14,030 nucleotides of DNA. Source: CAZKYP01 sp964556885 (GTDB lineage: Bacteria; Planctomycetota; Phycisphaerae; Sedimentisphaerales; Anaerobacaceae). Positions 1-8,305 of this stretch are shown one piece after another. The translations under genes were made by a program, and so were the position numbers. The stretch lies in the NCBI GenBank assembly GCA_964556885.1, contig CAZKYP010000082.1, positions 1 to 14,030 of the forward strand, read 5' to 3'. Every line of letters begins with the position of its first letter. Positions within the stretch are counted from its first letter, which is position 1. The notes under the pieces were generated by a model that saw only the letters and a program-made list of their open reading frames with translations, did no database searches and was not told where the DNA came from.

Positions 1-65
1 GAATGCGAAAAGGGCAAAAGTTAAAAGACCGGATAAGCCGAAGATATATTCAGAAAGTAACCTGA
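1..65 (+). CDS. possible C-terminal tail of an upstream gene (partial)
   Basis: The frame beginning at base 3 is open from the window edge to a TGA at 63-65, leaving 15 bp before the ftsW start. The tail reads MRKGQKLKDRISRRYIQKVT. It has the basic, helical look of a Mur ligase C terminus (such ends often read RGxxFKxLV), and murD commonly precedes ftsW. Another frame is open across the same bases and a third stops at 24, so the choice of frame is a guess. The fragment is too short to name. Confidence 0.2.
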   Translation, partial: MRKGQKLKDRISRRYIQKVT

Positions 66-80
66 ATAATCAAGGATTTT

Positions 81-1265
81 ATGCTTGTTCAGACAAGTGA
101 AAACCCGGTCGCCGATTTTATCGCGATGGTCGTCGTCTTTTTGATGGCCATCGGGACGGTTTTCGTCTTCTCGGCCAGCGCCAACATCGGTCAGGAATTC
201 GATCTTGAGAGATTTTACAACTACCCCGGCCTGCGGCAGATTATGTTCTTTCCTCTTGCCTGTCTTATAATGTATGGATTGTCTCATTTCAATTATCGCA
301 GATTAAGCATCGATAACGGCTGGTATAAAAATCCGACGGTCTATCTAATGGCTTTGAGTATCGTGCTGCTTATCATTGTTCTGTCGCAGCGATTCTTTCC
401 CGTGCTTCCGGGTCTTGTCCCGAAGATAAACCAGCATTATCGCTGGCTGAAAATCCCGCTCGGGCCGATAGCAGTCAGCTTCCAACCATCTGAGCTTGCA
501 AAATGGTCCACAATTTTCTTCTTAGCCGCCGTTTGCGACAGGATCGGCACCGATATAAGGCTGTTCTGGAAAAGGTTCCTTCCCATTTGTTTACTCGTAG
601 GTTTAATCGTGGGATTGATAATAGTCGAAGACTTCGGCACGGCCGCATTTGTCGGATTACTGGCCTTTTTAATACTGATAATCGCGGGAGCCAGGTGGTG
701 GCATATCCTTACTCCGGTGCCGTTCGGCGTTATCGCCGTCTTTTTCGGGGTGATTCGCTCACCGGCCCGAATGATGCGGATTACCGCATTTCTGAATCCG
801 GACAAATGGTCCGACTCGGCCGCTTACCAGGCCAGCCAGTCGCTTATCGCCCTCGGCTCCGGTGGACTGTACGGCAAAGGTCTGGGAATGGGAATCTGTA
901 AATACGGGCACCTGCCGGAGGACACAACTGATTTTATCTTCGCAATTATCGGAGAAGAGCTCGGCTTTTTTGGAAACGTCGCGGTCATCCTGCTGTTTGT
1001 TATCTTCATCTGCCTGGGAATTTATGTGGTTGTCCGCTGTAAGGACCGATTCGGGCAGCTTTTGGCCGGAGGGATTGTACTGGCGATTGCTATTCAGGCG
1101 GCGATCAATATCGGCGTGGTGACCGTCGTCCTGCCGACAAAAGGTATGCCGCTTCCGTTCGTGAGCGCCGGCGGGACGAGTATGCTGCTGTCATCTGCGG
1201 CGGTCGGAATATTATTGAATATCGCAAGACAAACCGCCTCCAAAACCGACGAATCCGAGTATTGA
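81..1265 (+). CDS. ftsW: FtsW/RodA/SpoVE-family SEDS peptidoglycan polymerase, FtsW-like
   Basis: This 394-residue polytopic membrane protein belongs to the SEDS family, glycosyltransferases that polymerise lipid II into glycan strands together with a class B PBP. Visible signatures are a QPSELAK block at residues 135-141, EDFGTA at 183-188 (the family usually has QPDxGT), YQASQSLIALGSGGLYGKGLG at about 249-269, and LPEDTTDFIFAIIGEELG at 279-295. Asp284 in the last block matches the essential Asp of E. coli FtsW and RodA (TDF). PTKGMPLPFVSAGG at 352-365 favours FtsW over RodA, which usually has PVTG there. About ten hydrophobic segments fit the family, and length is normal. The ATG is preceded by AAGGA at 72-76, rather close. 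It ends 9 bp before the convergent kinase gene. FtsW versus RodA is a judgement from one motif; SEDS membership is secure. Confidence 0.9.
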   Translation: MLVQTSENPVADFIAMVVVFLMAIGTVFVFSASANIGQEFDLERFYNYPGLRQIMFFPLACLIMYGLSHFNYRRLSIDNGWYKNPTVYLMALSIVLLIIVLSQRFFPVLPGLVPKINQHYRWLKIPLGPIAVSFQPSELAKWSTIFFLAAVCDRIGTDIRLFWKRFLPICLLVGLIVGLIIVEDFGTAAFVGLLAFLILIIAGARWWHILTPVPFGVIAVFFGVIRSPARMMRITAFLNPDKWSDSAAYQASQSLIALGSGGLYGKGLGMGICKYGHLPEDTTDFIFAIIGEELGFFGNVAVILLFVIFICLGIYVVVRCKDRFGQLLAGGIVLAIAIQAAINIGVVTVVLPTKGMPLPFVSAGGTSMLLSSAAVGILLNIARQTASKTDESEY

Positions 1266-1274
1266 GCAACAATC

Positions 1275-2663
1275 TCAGCTTGATGCGAACAATTCTGCCG
1301 TCTCTTGTTTCAACAAGGCCCAGAGAGAATAAATCCCTACGGCAGTCCCGAAAGGGATATTCAGCAAACCTATTACGCTCAGAATAAGGACCAGAATCCG
1401 AGCCCATCCTCTGTGCTTAATGAGTCCTATACCGCCAACTAAACCTGGTAAGGCAAAAAAAGCAAAAAAGAAAGCTATAATGGGACCAACAATTGAAGTG
1501 ATACGAATTGCTTCGGGATCTTCCGAAAGGCGGCCGCCTCCGACAACGGCTACAAAAATTATTGCGGCAATAAATAGTCCTATCAAGCTAAAACCGATGT
1601 TAATAGCACCAACCACCAAAACGTGCTTTTCCATAGGATTATCCTTTGCGGGGGCAGGAGCTGCTACAACAGCGGGGACAAGTGGCTTCCTGCCGGAAGA
1701 AATATCCTCGACGTCTGTCTTTACCTCGCTGGCGTGCTGGTATCGCCGCTCAGGTTCTTTCTCCAGCGAGCGAAGCACAACATTGTCAAGCCTGACATCG
1801 ACATGCACCTTTTGCGACGGCGGGGCGAATCGACCTATCGGCAGTTCGCCGGTAAGCATCTCATAGAAAACAACTCCAAGAGAATATATATCGGCCCGAT
1901 GATCCACCTGGCCGGGGTGCTCGATTTGCTCCGGGGCCATATAATGCGGCGTACCCATTTTCTGGCCGTCCTGTGTCAGCGTGTACATAGTCGCCGGGCG
2001 GTCCAGCAGCTTGGCCAGACCGAAGTCGGCGATTTTCACCCTGCCTTTTGTGTCGATAAGAATGTTTTCCGGCTTGATGTCACGATGTACCACACCTTCC
2101 TGGTGAGCATAATTCAGGGCCTCGCAGATTTGCGGGACGATGACCAGAGCTTCGGCGGGTGTTAGTTTTCGGGTCTGGATTATACGCCGCAGATCCGTAC
2201 CTTCCACAAACTCCATTATAAAATAAAACAAACCGGATTCGGTACGACCGAAATCATGCACGGTGACAATATGCGGATGATTCAGCTTCGCAAGAGAGCG
2301 TGCCTCACGGGAAAACCGCTCGGCGAAGGCTTCACTTTGACCGACTAAGGGCGGCAGAATTTTCAGGGCTATCATCCGGTCGAGCTGTTTTTGCCGGGCC
2401 TTGTACACCGCTCCCATCCCGCCCTGGCCGAGCAATTCGATAATCTCCAATTGCGGGAACTGCTGAGCAAGTTCGGATATCTCAGGCGGCACGAAACCCG
2501 GCTTATTGTTTTCAACTGAATTATCACCCTGGCCCGACGAGGCCTCAGACTGGTCGCCTTCGGTCGGCAGGCCGAGTTTCATAAGACATTGCGGACAAAG
2601 CCCCTGCGGAGCATCGGCCGGAAGATTACCGCCACATTCTGTACATTTTCTTTCTTCGTCCAT
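1275..2663 (-). CDS. zinc-ribbon Ser/Thr protein kinase with C-terminal membrane domain (second of tandem pair)
   Basis: This 462-residue Hanks-type kinase starts with a small zinc ribbon (Cys7/Cys10 and Cys23/Cys26), then a linker, then a complete kinase domain at about residues 73-320. Visible are the glycine loop GQGGMG (79-84), the ATP-binding Lys101, Glu120 of helix C, HRDIKPEN (193-200), DFG (213-215) and APE (243-245), so it should be active. After an Ala/Pro-rich linker, three or four hydrophobic segments (about 347-375, 390-415, 421-450) anchor it. The order is unusual for PknB-type kinases, because the sensor side is membrane-embedded with no large extracellular domain. The gene lies 19 bp behind its paralogue, with AAAGGA ahead of its ATG, so the two are surely co-transcribed. 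Substrate unknown. The zinc ribbon may serve protein contacts (inference). Confidence 0.93.
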   Translation of the reverse strand: MDEERKCTECGGNLPADAPQGLCPQCLMKLGLPTEGDQSEASSGQGDNSVENNKPGFVPPEISELAQQFPQLEIIELLGQGGMGAVYKARQKQLDRMIALKILPPLVGQSEAFAERFSREARSLAKLNHPHIVTVHDFGRTESGLFYFIMEFVEGTDLRRIIQTRKLTPAEALVIVPQICEALNYAHQEGVVHRDIKPENILIDTKGRVKIADFGLAKLLDRPATMYTLTQDGQKMGTPHYMAPEQIEHPGQVDHRADIYSLGVVFYEMLTGELPIGRFAPPSQKVHVDVRLDNVVLRSLEKEPERRYQHASEVKTDVEDISSGRKPLVPAVVAAPAPAKDNPMEKHVLVVGAINIGFSLIGLFIAAIIFVAVVGGGRLSEDPEAIRITSIVGPIIAFFFAFFALPGLVGGIGLIKHRGWARILVLILSVIGLLNIPFGTAVGIYSLWALLKQETAELFASS

Positions 2664-2682
2664 ATAAATATCCTTTCGGATG

Positions 2683-4494
2683 TTAAAACATACTCAGAAA
2701 CGTAATCGCCGCTACAACACCAAGCAAGATACCGACTATTGCCAATCCGGTCTGAACAGGTGGATTTTTCCCTTTCGTTTTAAGCACCCGGATTCCCAGG
2801 AAAATCGACAAGAATATAAACAGGAATGTAAACGGAAAAATAGTTGCCATTCCTGCGGATATGACACCGAGCAGCCCGAGAATACACGATGCAATAGATA
2901 TTCCAAGGTTGTTGTCCCCGGCAGAAAGATGTGAGTACCGTTGCTCTGAAGATTTGGGAGTCCTGAGCTTGGCGAATTCGGCCTTTTCACGCTCGAAAGT
3001 CTCCTTGACCTGTCCCACCGCTGAGACGGCGAACTGGCGTACCTGCGGCGGGATCGAAACATCTGTCTGTTCCTGGCCGAAAGCTGCCTTGATTTCTTCT
3101 TTGGCCAACAATACCAGCGCCCAGATTCCCATCGGCACTCCAACAATAGCACCAGCAGAAAATGGGAAAATCGCAAGGACACTACCCCACCACGCCGCGC
3201 GATGTGATCGCAATTGCATTAGATTCCAGCCGCCGATGATAATAAAAATCCCATAAGCCGCCATCATACAAACAATCGTTAATCTAATGAAACCGGGCAA
3301 AAAATTAAATCCAAAAAGCCGCCCGGACAAACCAACATTCAACGTCGAAATAAAGGTCGCAAATAATGCTCCCACAACAGCCAGACAATTAATTGCTCCG
3401 GCGATTATCAATCCTACGGAAGGGATCCAGACACGATGCCTGGCTTCTTCGGCCTGATTATCAGCCTTGAATCTTTGGAACGCTTTACGTGCCGGGCCTG
3501 TTTTAGGCGTTCCCGAATAAGAAATATTCTCAACGTCGGTTTTTACCTCGGAGGCGTGCTGATAACGAAGTTTTGGCTCTTTCTCAAGCGTTTTAAGTAC
3601 AACTTCATCCAAACGGACATCAATATGAACCTTCTTCGAAGGAACAGGAAACCGCCCGAGCGGAAGCTCACCCGTGAGCATCTCATAGAACACAACACCC
3701 AGAGAGTATATATCAGCCCGATGGTCTACCTGACCGGGGTGCTCGATTTGCTCCGGGGCCATATAATGCGGCGTTCCCATTCTCTGCCCGGCCTTGGTAA
3801 GCGTATATGCCGTCGCGGGCCGATCCAGCAATTTCGCCAGGCCGAAGTCGGCAATCTTTACCTTGCCTTTCTTGTCCAGCAGAATATTCTCCGGTTTGAT
3901 GTCACGATGTACGATTCCCTCCTCATGGGCATATTGCAGGGCCTCGCAGACCTGAGGGATAATAGCGAGCGCCTCAGCCGGTGAAAACTGACCGGCCTGA
4001 ATCACCCGCCGCAAATCCGTCCCATCGACAAATTCCATTATGAAGTAGTAGAGGCCGTCTTCTGTGTGGCCGAAATCATAAACCATAACTATATGCGAAT
4101 GATTAAGTCTTGCCAGAGAACGGGCCTCGCGGACAAAACGCTCGGAGAAGGCCTCGGCCTGACCGACCTGCGACGGCAAAATTTTCAATGCCACAAAACG
4201 GTCAAGCTGTTTCTGGCGGGCCTTGTAAACGGCCCCCATACCGCCCTGACCCAATAATTCAATAATTTCAAGTTGTGGAAATCGCGCCGCTAAATCTTGT
4301 ATCGTCGGAGGTGTAAAGCCGATATGCTTATAAGAATCGTCCGGAATATTACGATTATCGTCAGATGCAGAACCATTTTCCGTTTCTAAACCGCCCGGCA
4401 GGCCAAGCTCCATAAGACATTGCGGACAAAGCCCTTGCGGGGCATCGGCTCCAAGCCTGCCGCCACACTTTGAACAATGCCTTTCCTGATCCAT
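2683..4494 (-). CDS. zinc-ribbon Ser/Thr protein kinase with extended membrane C terminus (first of tandem pair)
   Basis: This 603-residue paralogue of the downstream kinase has the same plan: zinc ribbon (Cys7/Cys10, Cys23/Cys26), then a kinase domain at about 76-323 with GQGGMG (82-87), Lys104, Glu123, HRD (196-198), DFG (216-218) and APE (246-248), all intact. The two are nearly identical around PQLEIIELLGQGGMGAVYKA and diverge after about residue 325. Here the C-terminal part holds hydrophobic segments at about 357-385, 400-425 and 435-465, a charged helix (about 480-512) and a last hydrophobic pair (about 528-570 and 580-603) resembling DUF4190-type membrane tails. Its start has AAAGGG about 8 nt upstream, and that sequence lies inside an inverted repeat. 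It follows the sigma factor gene by 105 bp on the same strand, suggesting a joint signalling cassette. Confidence 0.93.
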   Translation of the reverse strand: MDQERHCSKCGGRLGADAPQGLCPQCLMELGLPGGLETENGSASDDNRNIPDDSYKHIGFTPPTIQDLAARFPQLEIIELLGQGGMGAVYKARQKQLDRFVALKILPSQVGQAEAFSERFVREARSLARLNHSHIVMVYDFGHTEDGLYYFIMEFVDGTDLRRVIQAGQFSPAEALAIIPQVCEALQYAHEEGIVHRDIKPENILLDKKGKVKIADFGLAKLLDRPATAYTLTKAGQRMGTPHYMAPEQIEHPGQVDHRADIYSLGVVFYEMLTGELPLGRFPVPSKKVHIDVRLDEVVLKTLEKEPKLRYQHASEVKTDVENISYSGTPKTGPARKAFQRFKADNQAEEARHRVWIPSVGLIIAGAINCLAVVGALFATFISTLNVGLSGRLFGFNFLPGFIRLTIVCMMAAYGIFIIIGGWNLMQLRSHRAAWWGSVLAIFPFSAGAIVGVPMGIWALVLLAKEEIKAAFGQEQTDVSIPPQVRQFAVSAVGQVKETFEREKAEFAKLRTPKSSEQRYSHLSAGDNNLGISIASCILGLLGVISAGMATIFPFTFLFIFLSIFLGIRVLKTKGKNPPVQTGLAIVGILLGVVAAITFLSMF

Positions 4495-4497
4495 AAT

Positions 4498-4563
4498 TGT
4501 AACCCTTTTTAATAAACTGTAATCTTTCGACCGTTACTTACATAAAATATCGAAAAGGTTACA
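4498..4563 (-). promoter_or_regulatory. inverted repeat covering the ribosome binding site of the first kinase gene
   Basis: In the transcript running leftward, the arm TGTAACCTTTT (4563-4553) can pair with AAAGGGTTACA (4508-4498) over 11 consecutive pairs, one of them G-U. The right arm contains the AAAGGG ribosome binding site of the kinase gene, whose ATG follows directly at 4494. The 44-nt loop holds a second inverted repeat, TGTAA (4542-4538) with TTACA (4522-4518). The pairing is seen in the sequence. A role in hiding the ribosome binding site is inference, and the element could instead be a DNA operator. Confidence 0.45.
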
Positions 4564-4599
4564 GAGCTTATAATTTTTGAGTGCTTTAAAACTGTGAGC

Positions 4600-5349
4600 T
4601 TACCTTGCCAGGGCGGCGAAAAGCTCACGAATTTCCTCATCAATCTGGTCTTCACTGGCCACCGTCTGGGATATCTCCTCCCTCAGAAGCCGGCGATATC
4701 GCCGCCTGAGCCGATGAACTGCAACTCTGACGGCACCTTCGGTCATCCGGATCTCCGTGGCGATTTTTTGGTAGGGAACAGAGTTTTTCTCCGCTGTTAA
4801 GTAAACTTTTAACAAATCGAACTGTTTTTGCTTTTTTGCATTTACCGCCTCGGAATGCAAACGAGTCATTGTCCTCTCAAGCACCGTAAGTGCCCAGGAC
4901 CGCTCAAAAATTTTGTCCGGTGACAGCTCGTCGGACGGTTCGAGCGAATAACGATTTTCGGCATTTTCAAGGTTCATGGAGATGATATTGCGGTCGCCGC
5001 CGCGTTTTTGCGCGCGGGCGTAGGCACGTTCATTGGCCAGAAAATGTTTGAATGCCGTCAATAAAAATGATCGGAATTTGCCGCGTTTCGGGTCCGCCAG
5101 GCGAAGCCCGTGCTTATCAAGCAGGCCCGCAAAAAATGCCTGTGTGCAATCCTCGGCCTTGTCGCTGCTGTATCCCTGCCGGCGAAGATAGGCATAGAGC
5201 GGGAACCAGTAAGTCCGGCAAAGCGTCTCCAATGCAGGCTCGTAATCGGTGGACTCGGGCTTGCCCGCAGCCAGAACTACGCTCCAGTGAGTAGTTGCGA
5301 ACCGGCTCGTTCGGCCCTGAGCAGAATTTTTTGACGGATCGTACGACAT
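4600..5349 (-). CDS. sigma-70-family (ECF-like) RNA polymerase sigma factor of planctomycete type
   Basis: This 249-residue protein carries the FATTHWSVVLAAG opening (17-29) that I associate with planctomycete ECF-like factors, often found near Ser/Thr kinases. Region 2 spans about 38-115: the helix around YWFPLYAYLRRQGYSSDKAEDCTQ is 2.1-2.2, and GKFRSFLLTAFKHFLANE the promoter-opening 2.3-2.4. A linker of about 60 residues leads to region 4 (about 175-225), with a helix-turn-helix YQKIATEIRMTEGAVRVAVHR and an Arg-rich recognition end for the -35 element. The start is fixed by an in-frame TGA seven codons upstream. AAGGG lies only 2-3 nt before the ATG, closer than usual. No anti-sigma gene is adjacent; the kinases behind it may take that control role (inference). 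I found no convincing promoter upstream. Confidence 0.9.
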   Translation of the reverse strand: MSYDPSKNSAQGRTSRFATTHWSVVLAAGKPESTDYEPALETLCRTYWFPLYAYLRRQGYSSDKAEDCTQAFFAGLLDKHGLRLADPKRGKFRSFLLTAFKHFLANERAYARAQKRGGDRNIISMNLENAENRYSLEPSDELSPDKIFERSWALTVLERTMTRLHSEAVNAKKQKQFDLLKVYLTAEKNSVPYQKIATEIRMTEGAVRVAVHRLRRRYRRLLREEISQTVASEDQIDEEIRELFAALAR

Positions 5350-5519
5350 TTCCCTTGTACCTACTTTTCAACGTATCGAGTGCTTAATATTTTATCAGGA
5401 TATACTCTATCTTAAAAAAAAGCAACCGTATCAAAAAGAATATTCGACGCCTCTGCCGCATTATAAAGACAGTTTCGGGAGGATTGGTTTATTTATAAAA
5501 AGCAATACGAAGAAATCTT

Positions 5520-5548
5520 TTGACATTTTGTTGTACACGCATTACATT
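5520..5548 (+). promoter_or_regulatory. sigma-70-type promoter of the epimerase gene
   Basis: A perfect -35 box TTGACA (5520-5525) and TACATT (5543-5548, four of six matches) are separated by 17 bp. Transcription would begin near 5555, giving a leader of about 46 nt before the ATG at 5601. The TTG of the -35 box is in frame with the gene and could be mistaken for its start. Confidence 0.6.
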
Positions 5549-5600
5549 TTTCATCAGGTTCAAAAATACAATAAGAAAAATTACAGATAGGAGCAGAAAA

Positions 5601-6761
5601 ATGAAAAAAGGAATATGGATCAATCTGGTATTGGCAATGTCGGTAATATACATATCCGGCTGTGCGAAAAAGGAAGCAACACCAACAGAACCCACCCCGG
5701 CAAAGGAGACAAAAAAAATGGACGCTCAGGAAGAATCTTTTGGTAAAACGCCCGACGGCAAGCAGATTAACATATACACATTGACCAATACAAACGGCAT
5801 CAAGGTCAAAATAATGAGCTACGGAGCAACCGTGGTTTCGCTGCAACTTCCGGACAGAAACGGTAAAATTGCAGATGTAGCGCTTGGTTTCGACACATTA
5901 GACGGATACCTGACAAGTCACCCGTACTTCGGAGTGACGGTGGGCAGGTACGCCAACCGAATCGGCGGAGCCAAGTTTACACTCGAAGGAGTCGAACACA
6001 AATTGGCGGCCAACGACAGCAACAATTCCCTGCACGGCGGCCTGAAGGGTTTCGATAAAGTGGTCTGGAAAACGGATAGCTACAGTGCTAACGACAAAGA
6101 AGCTATGGTAAAATTCAGCTACGTCAGCGAGGACGGCGAAGAAGGCTATCCGGGCAACCTTGCCTGCAGTGTCACTTTTACCCTCACAGCGGACAATGAG
6201 CTGAAGTTCAGCTATGAGGCGGAAACGGACAAAACCACCGTTATTAATCTGACAAACCACACCTATTATAATCTTGCGGGACAGGGTAACGGCGATATTC
6301 TCGGCCACGAGCTCATGTTGACCGCGGACAACTACACACCGGTCGATGCAGGCCTGATACCCACCGGCGAAATCAAAAGCGTAAAAGGCACACCAATGGA
6401 CTTCACAACCCCGGCGGCTATAGGTTCAAGAATCGACCAGGTCCCCGGCGGTTATGACCATAACTACGTACTCAACAGCGGCGGCGGCAAAATGGCCCTG
6501 GCGGCAAGGGTATACGAGCCTACAAGCGGCCGCGTAATGGAAGTCTCCACAACCGAACCCGGTATCCAGTTCTATTCCGGCAACTTCCTGGATGGAACTA
6601 TTACCGGCAAGGGCGGCAAAGTGTACAAAAAACACTATGGTTTCTGCCTGGAGACTCAACATTTCCCGGATTCACCGAACAAACCGGAGTTCCCGTCAGT
6701 AGTTCTAAATCCGGGCCACAAGTATACAACGGAAACTATAGAGAAATTCTCCACAAAATAA
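5601..6761 (+). CDS. aldose 1-epimerase (galactose mutarotase), predicted lipoprotein
   Basis: This 386-residue enzyme of the GalM family interconverts alpha and beta anomers of galactose or glucose. By comparison with Lactococcus GalM, Arg120 (GRYANRI), His145 (SLHGG), His220 (NLTNHTYYNLAG), Asp286 (GGYDHNYV) and catalytic Glu351 (CLETQHFPDSPN) are all present, so it should be active. Unlike the usual cytoplasmic enzyme it begins with MKKGIWINLV, a hydrophobic stretch, and the lipobox ISGC (Cys21), followed by a Lys/Thr/Pro-rich linker to about residue 45. It is therefore probably exported and lipid-anchored, acting on sugars released outside the cytoplasm. The ATG at 5601 is chosen for its TAGGAG ribosome binding site (about 5588-5593) and because the signal peptide starts there. 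It has its own promoter and converges on the pyrophosphorylase gene. Whether galactose or glucose is the true substrate cannot be told. Confidence 0.93.
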   Translation: MKKGIWINLVLAMSVIYISGCAKKEATPTEPTPAKETKKMDAQEESFGKTPDGKQINIYTLTNTNGIKVKIMSYGATVVSLQLPDRNGKIADVALGFDTLDGYLTSHPYFGVTVGRYANRIGGAKFTLEGVEHKLAANDSNNSLHGGLKGFDKVVWKTDSYSANDKEAMVKFSYVSEDGEEGYPGNLACSVTFTLTADNELKFSYEAETDKTTVINLTNHTYYNLAGQGNGDILGHELMLTADNYTPVDAGLIPTGEIKSVKGTPMDFTTPAAIGSRIDQVPGGYDHNYVLNSGGGKMALAARVYEPTSGRVMEVSTTEPGIQFYSGNFLDGTITGKGGKVYKKHYGFCLETQHFPDSPNKPEFPSVVLNPGHKYTTETIEKFSTK

Positions 6762-6801
6762 GTAAGACATAAAGCTGCTTAATCTTGAAGTGTCAAGTGA
6801 C

Positions 6802-8220
6802 TCAGGCGAGATAAATCTCGTCGCCTGGTGTGATTGGCGGTATCTGCCCCAGTTTTGCTTTGACTTCGTCCTTATCCAAAGCAAAGCCCGGCGCGATTTC
6901 CAAAAGGCAATCGACAGAGCCGTCTGTCTTTCGCGGCACAGTGACACCGGCCGATTCGAGCCAGGCGGCCGCCCGGGCGACAATCATGTGCCTCGCGGTC
7001 TCGGCGCTGTCTACACCCGTTGCGTTTTTGGCCGGGGCGAATTCCTCCTCACGAATTGTCTGGAGAATTATCGACTTCGAAGCCAATGGTAAGGCGTCAA
7101 ACACGAAACTTTCCAGCTTTACGCCTTCGGACACTACCGGATTTCCCTTTTCGTCTATATGAGCAATTTTCTTTACCGCCTTGTGCAGCGGCAGAGAAAG
7201 ATCGCCTGACGTCAGTTTTTCTACGAACTTGCGGTTAATAATATGAATGGCAATACTGCCAAGCTCAAATACCAGGGAACCGTCGGGATTTTGTCTTTCA
7301 GCCAAATCGTCGGGCATATCGCTGTATTCGATGACGTTAACTTTGCCGTCTACCAGGCAGAAATTTCCAATCTTCTCCTTTGGACCGGTTTTTATCAATG
7401 CCTTTGAAGACATCTCGGCCTGATCGAGCGCATGCAATCCGATAAAGAGCGGATCGAAAATATTTATCAGCGCGTTATCGACCTGCCAGTAGCTTATATA
7501 CTCGACGCCGCGTTTTTTCATTTCATTTAGGGCCCCGCTGGCGGCCAGAGCGGTAAGACTACCACCGTGACCATCCGGAGAGCAGCTTAATTTTCCTTCT
7601 TCGGCAAGTAAGATTCTTCCATCTTTACTGAAATTCGGCAGCACCCCCTGTTGAAATATAAAGACATTCTCCTTACCCAAACCGTAGTAATTATTATCCT
7701 TAAAAACTTCAACGGTCTGGATATGATTCAGCGGGCTGGTCATAACATACCAGGGACATTTCGCCCCATATTTTTTTGAAACCGCCGCGATTGTCTCAGC
7801 AAAAATCCGGAATAATGTTTTTTTCTTAACCGGGCTGATGGGATAATTTCCCTTCGGACCGTCGAATCCAAGGCGGGTCCCCTGGCCGCCGGCGACGACA
7901 AAGGCCGCCACTTTACCGTCCGATATCAGTTTTTTCCCCAACTGAATTGCATCGGCATATTTTCGAGTCTGCTTCGAATCAACAGGTAAAGGTTTATAAG
8001 AGTCGGCCTGCTTCAAATCCCCGCTGACCGGGGCAGATGCCGGTTTTTGAATGAAATCTTCGATCCATCGGTCGATTTTCCGGAAATCAAGCCCCCGAAT
8101 TTGCTCCAGCAACTCCTGCTTTCGGACCGAATCCAACTGGTCCCAGAACGCCAAAAGGTGGCTTTGTCTGTGCTTTGTTAGTAACTCTTTTATATCATCG
8201 TAAGTCTTATAATTTCCCAT
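6802..8220 (-). CDS. UDPGP-family UTP:sugar-1-phosphate uridylyltransferase (UDP-GlcNAc pyrophosphorylase-like)
   Basis: From the ATG at 8220 the product has 472 residues. It belongs to the UDPGP family (UAP1/AGX and UDP-glucose pyrophosphorylases), which makes UDP-sugars from UTP and a sugar 1-phosphate. The nucleotide loop is VVAGGQGTRLGFDGPKG (108-124) with Lys123. LSCSPDGHGG (211-220) matches the PDGNGG substrate loop, Asp248 in WQVDNAL is the expected metal ligand, and EEFAPAKNATGVDS (391-404) matches the C-terminal family motif. GGQGTRLG resembles UDP-GlcNAc enzymes more than plant-type UDP-glucose enzymes (GGLGT), so UDP-GlcNAc is a fair guess, but specificity is not proven. A TTG at 8277 would extend it by 19 residues, but it lies in a -35 box and lacks a ribosome binding site. 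The ATG has GGAA 8 nt upstream. Confidence 0.9.
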   Translation of the reverse strand: MGNYKTYDDIKELLTKHRQSHLLAFWDQLDSVRKQELLEQIRGLDFRKIDRWIEDFIQKPASAPVSGDLKQADSYKPLPVDSKQTRKYADAIQLGKKLISDGKVAAFVVAGGQGTRLGFDGPKGNYPISPVKKKTLFRIFAETIAAVSKKYGAKCPWYVMTSPLNHIQTVEVFKDNNYYGLGKENVFIFQQGVLPNFSKDGRILLAEEGKLSCSPDGHGGSLTALAASGALNEMKKRGVEYISYWQVDNALINIFDPLFIGLHALDQAEMSSKALIKTGPKEKIGNFCLVDGKVNVIEYSDMPDDLAERQNPDGSLVFELGSIAIHIINRKFVEKLTSGDLSLPLHKAVKKIAHIDEKGNPVVSEGVKLESFVFDALPLASKSIILQTIREEEFAPAKNATGVDSAETARHMIVARAAAWLESAGVTVPRKTDGSVDCLLEIAPGFALDKDEVKAKLGQIPPITPGDEIYLA

Positions 8221-8248
8221 ATCTTTGATTCCAGGCTGAAAAAAAGGG

Positions 8249-8277
8249 ATATTAGGATAATCGTAAAGAATTTTCAA
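8249..8277 (-). promoter_or_regulatory. sigma-70-type promoter of the UDPGP-family gene
   Basis: Reading leftward, TTGAAA (8277-8272, five of six matches to the -35 consensus) is followed after 17 bp by TAATAT (8254-8249, four of six). The start of transcription would fall near 8242, about 22 nt before the ATG at 8220. This is the reason for rejecting the TTG at 8277 as a translation start. Confidence 0.5.
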
Positions 8278-8305
8278 GAAACTTGAGCAATTTGACGAAA
8301 ATTAT

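Noticed and set aside
1275..4494. The two kinase genes as one gene split by a frameshift
   Set aside because: Each has its own zinc ribbon, complete kinase domain, membrane tail, stop codon and ribosome binding site; this is tandem duplication.
5520..5600. TTG start adding 27 residues to the epimerase
   Set aside because: The TTG belongs to a perfect TTGACA -35 box, no ribosome binding site precedes it, and the extension would bury the lipoprotein signal peptide.
6784..6797. CTTGA-AGTG-TCAAG inverted repeat between the convergent epimerase and pyrophosphorylase genes, as a shared terminator
   Set aside because: The stem is only 5 bp, AT-rich, and has no T-run on either side.
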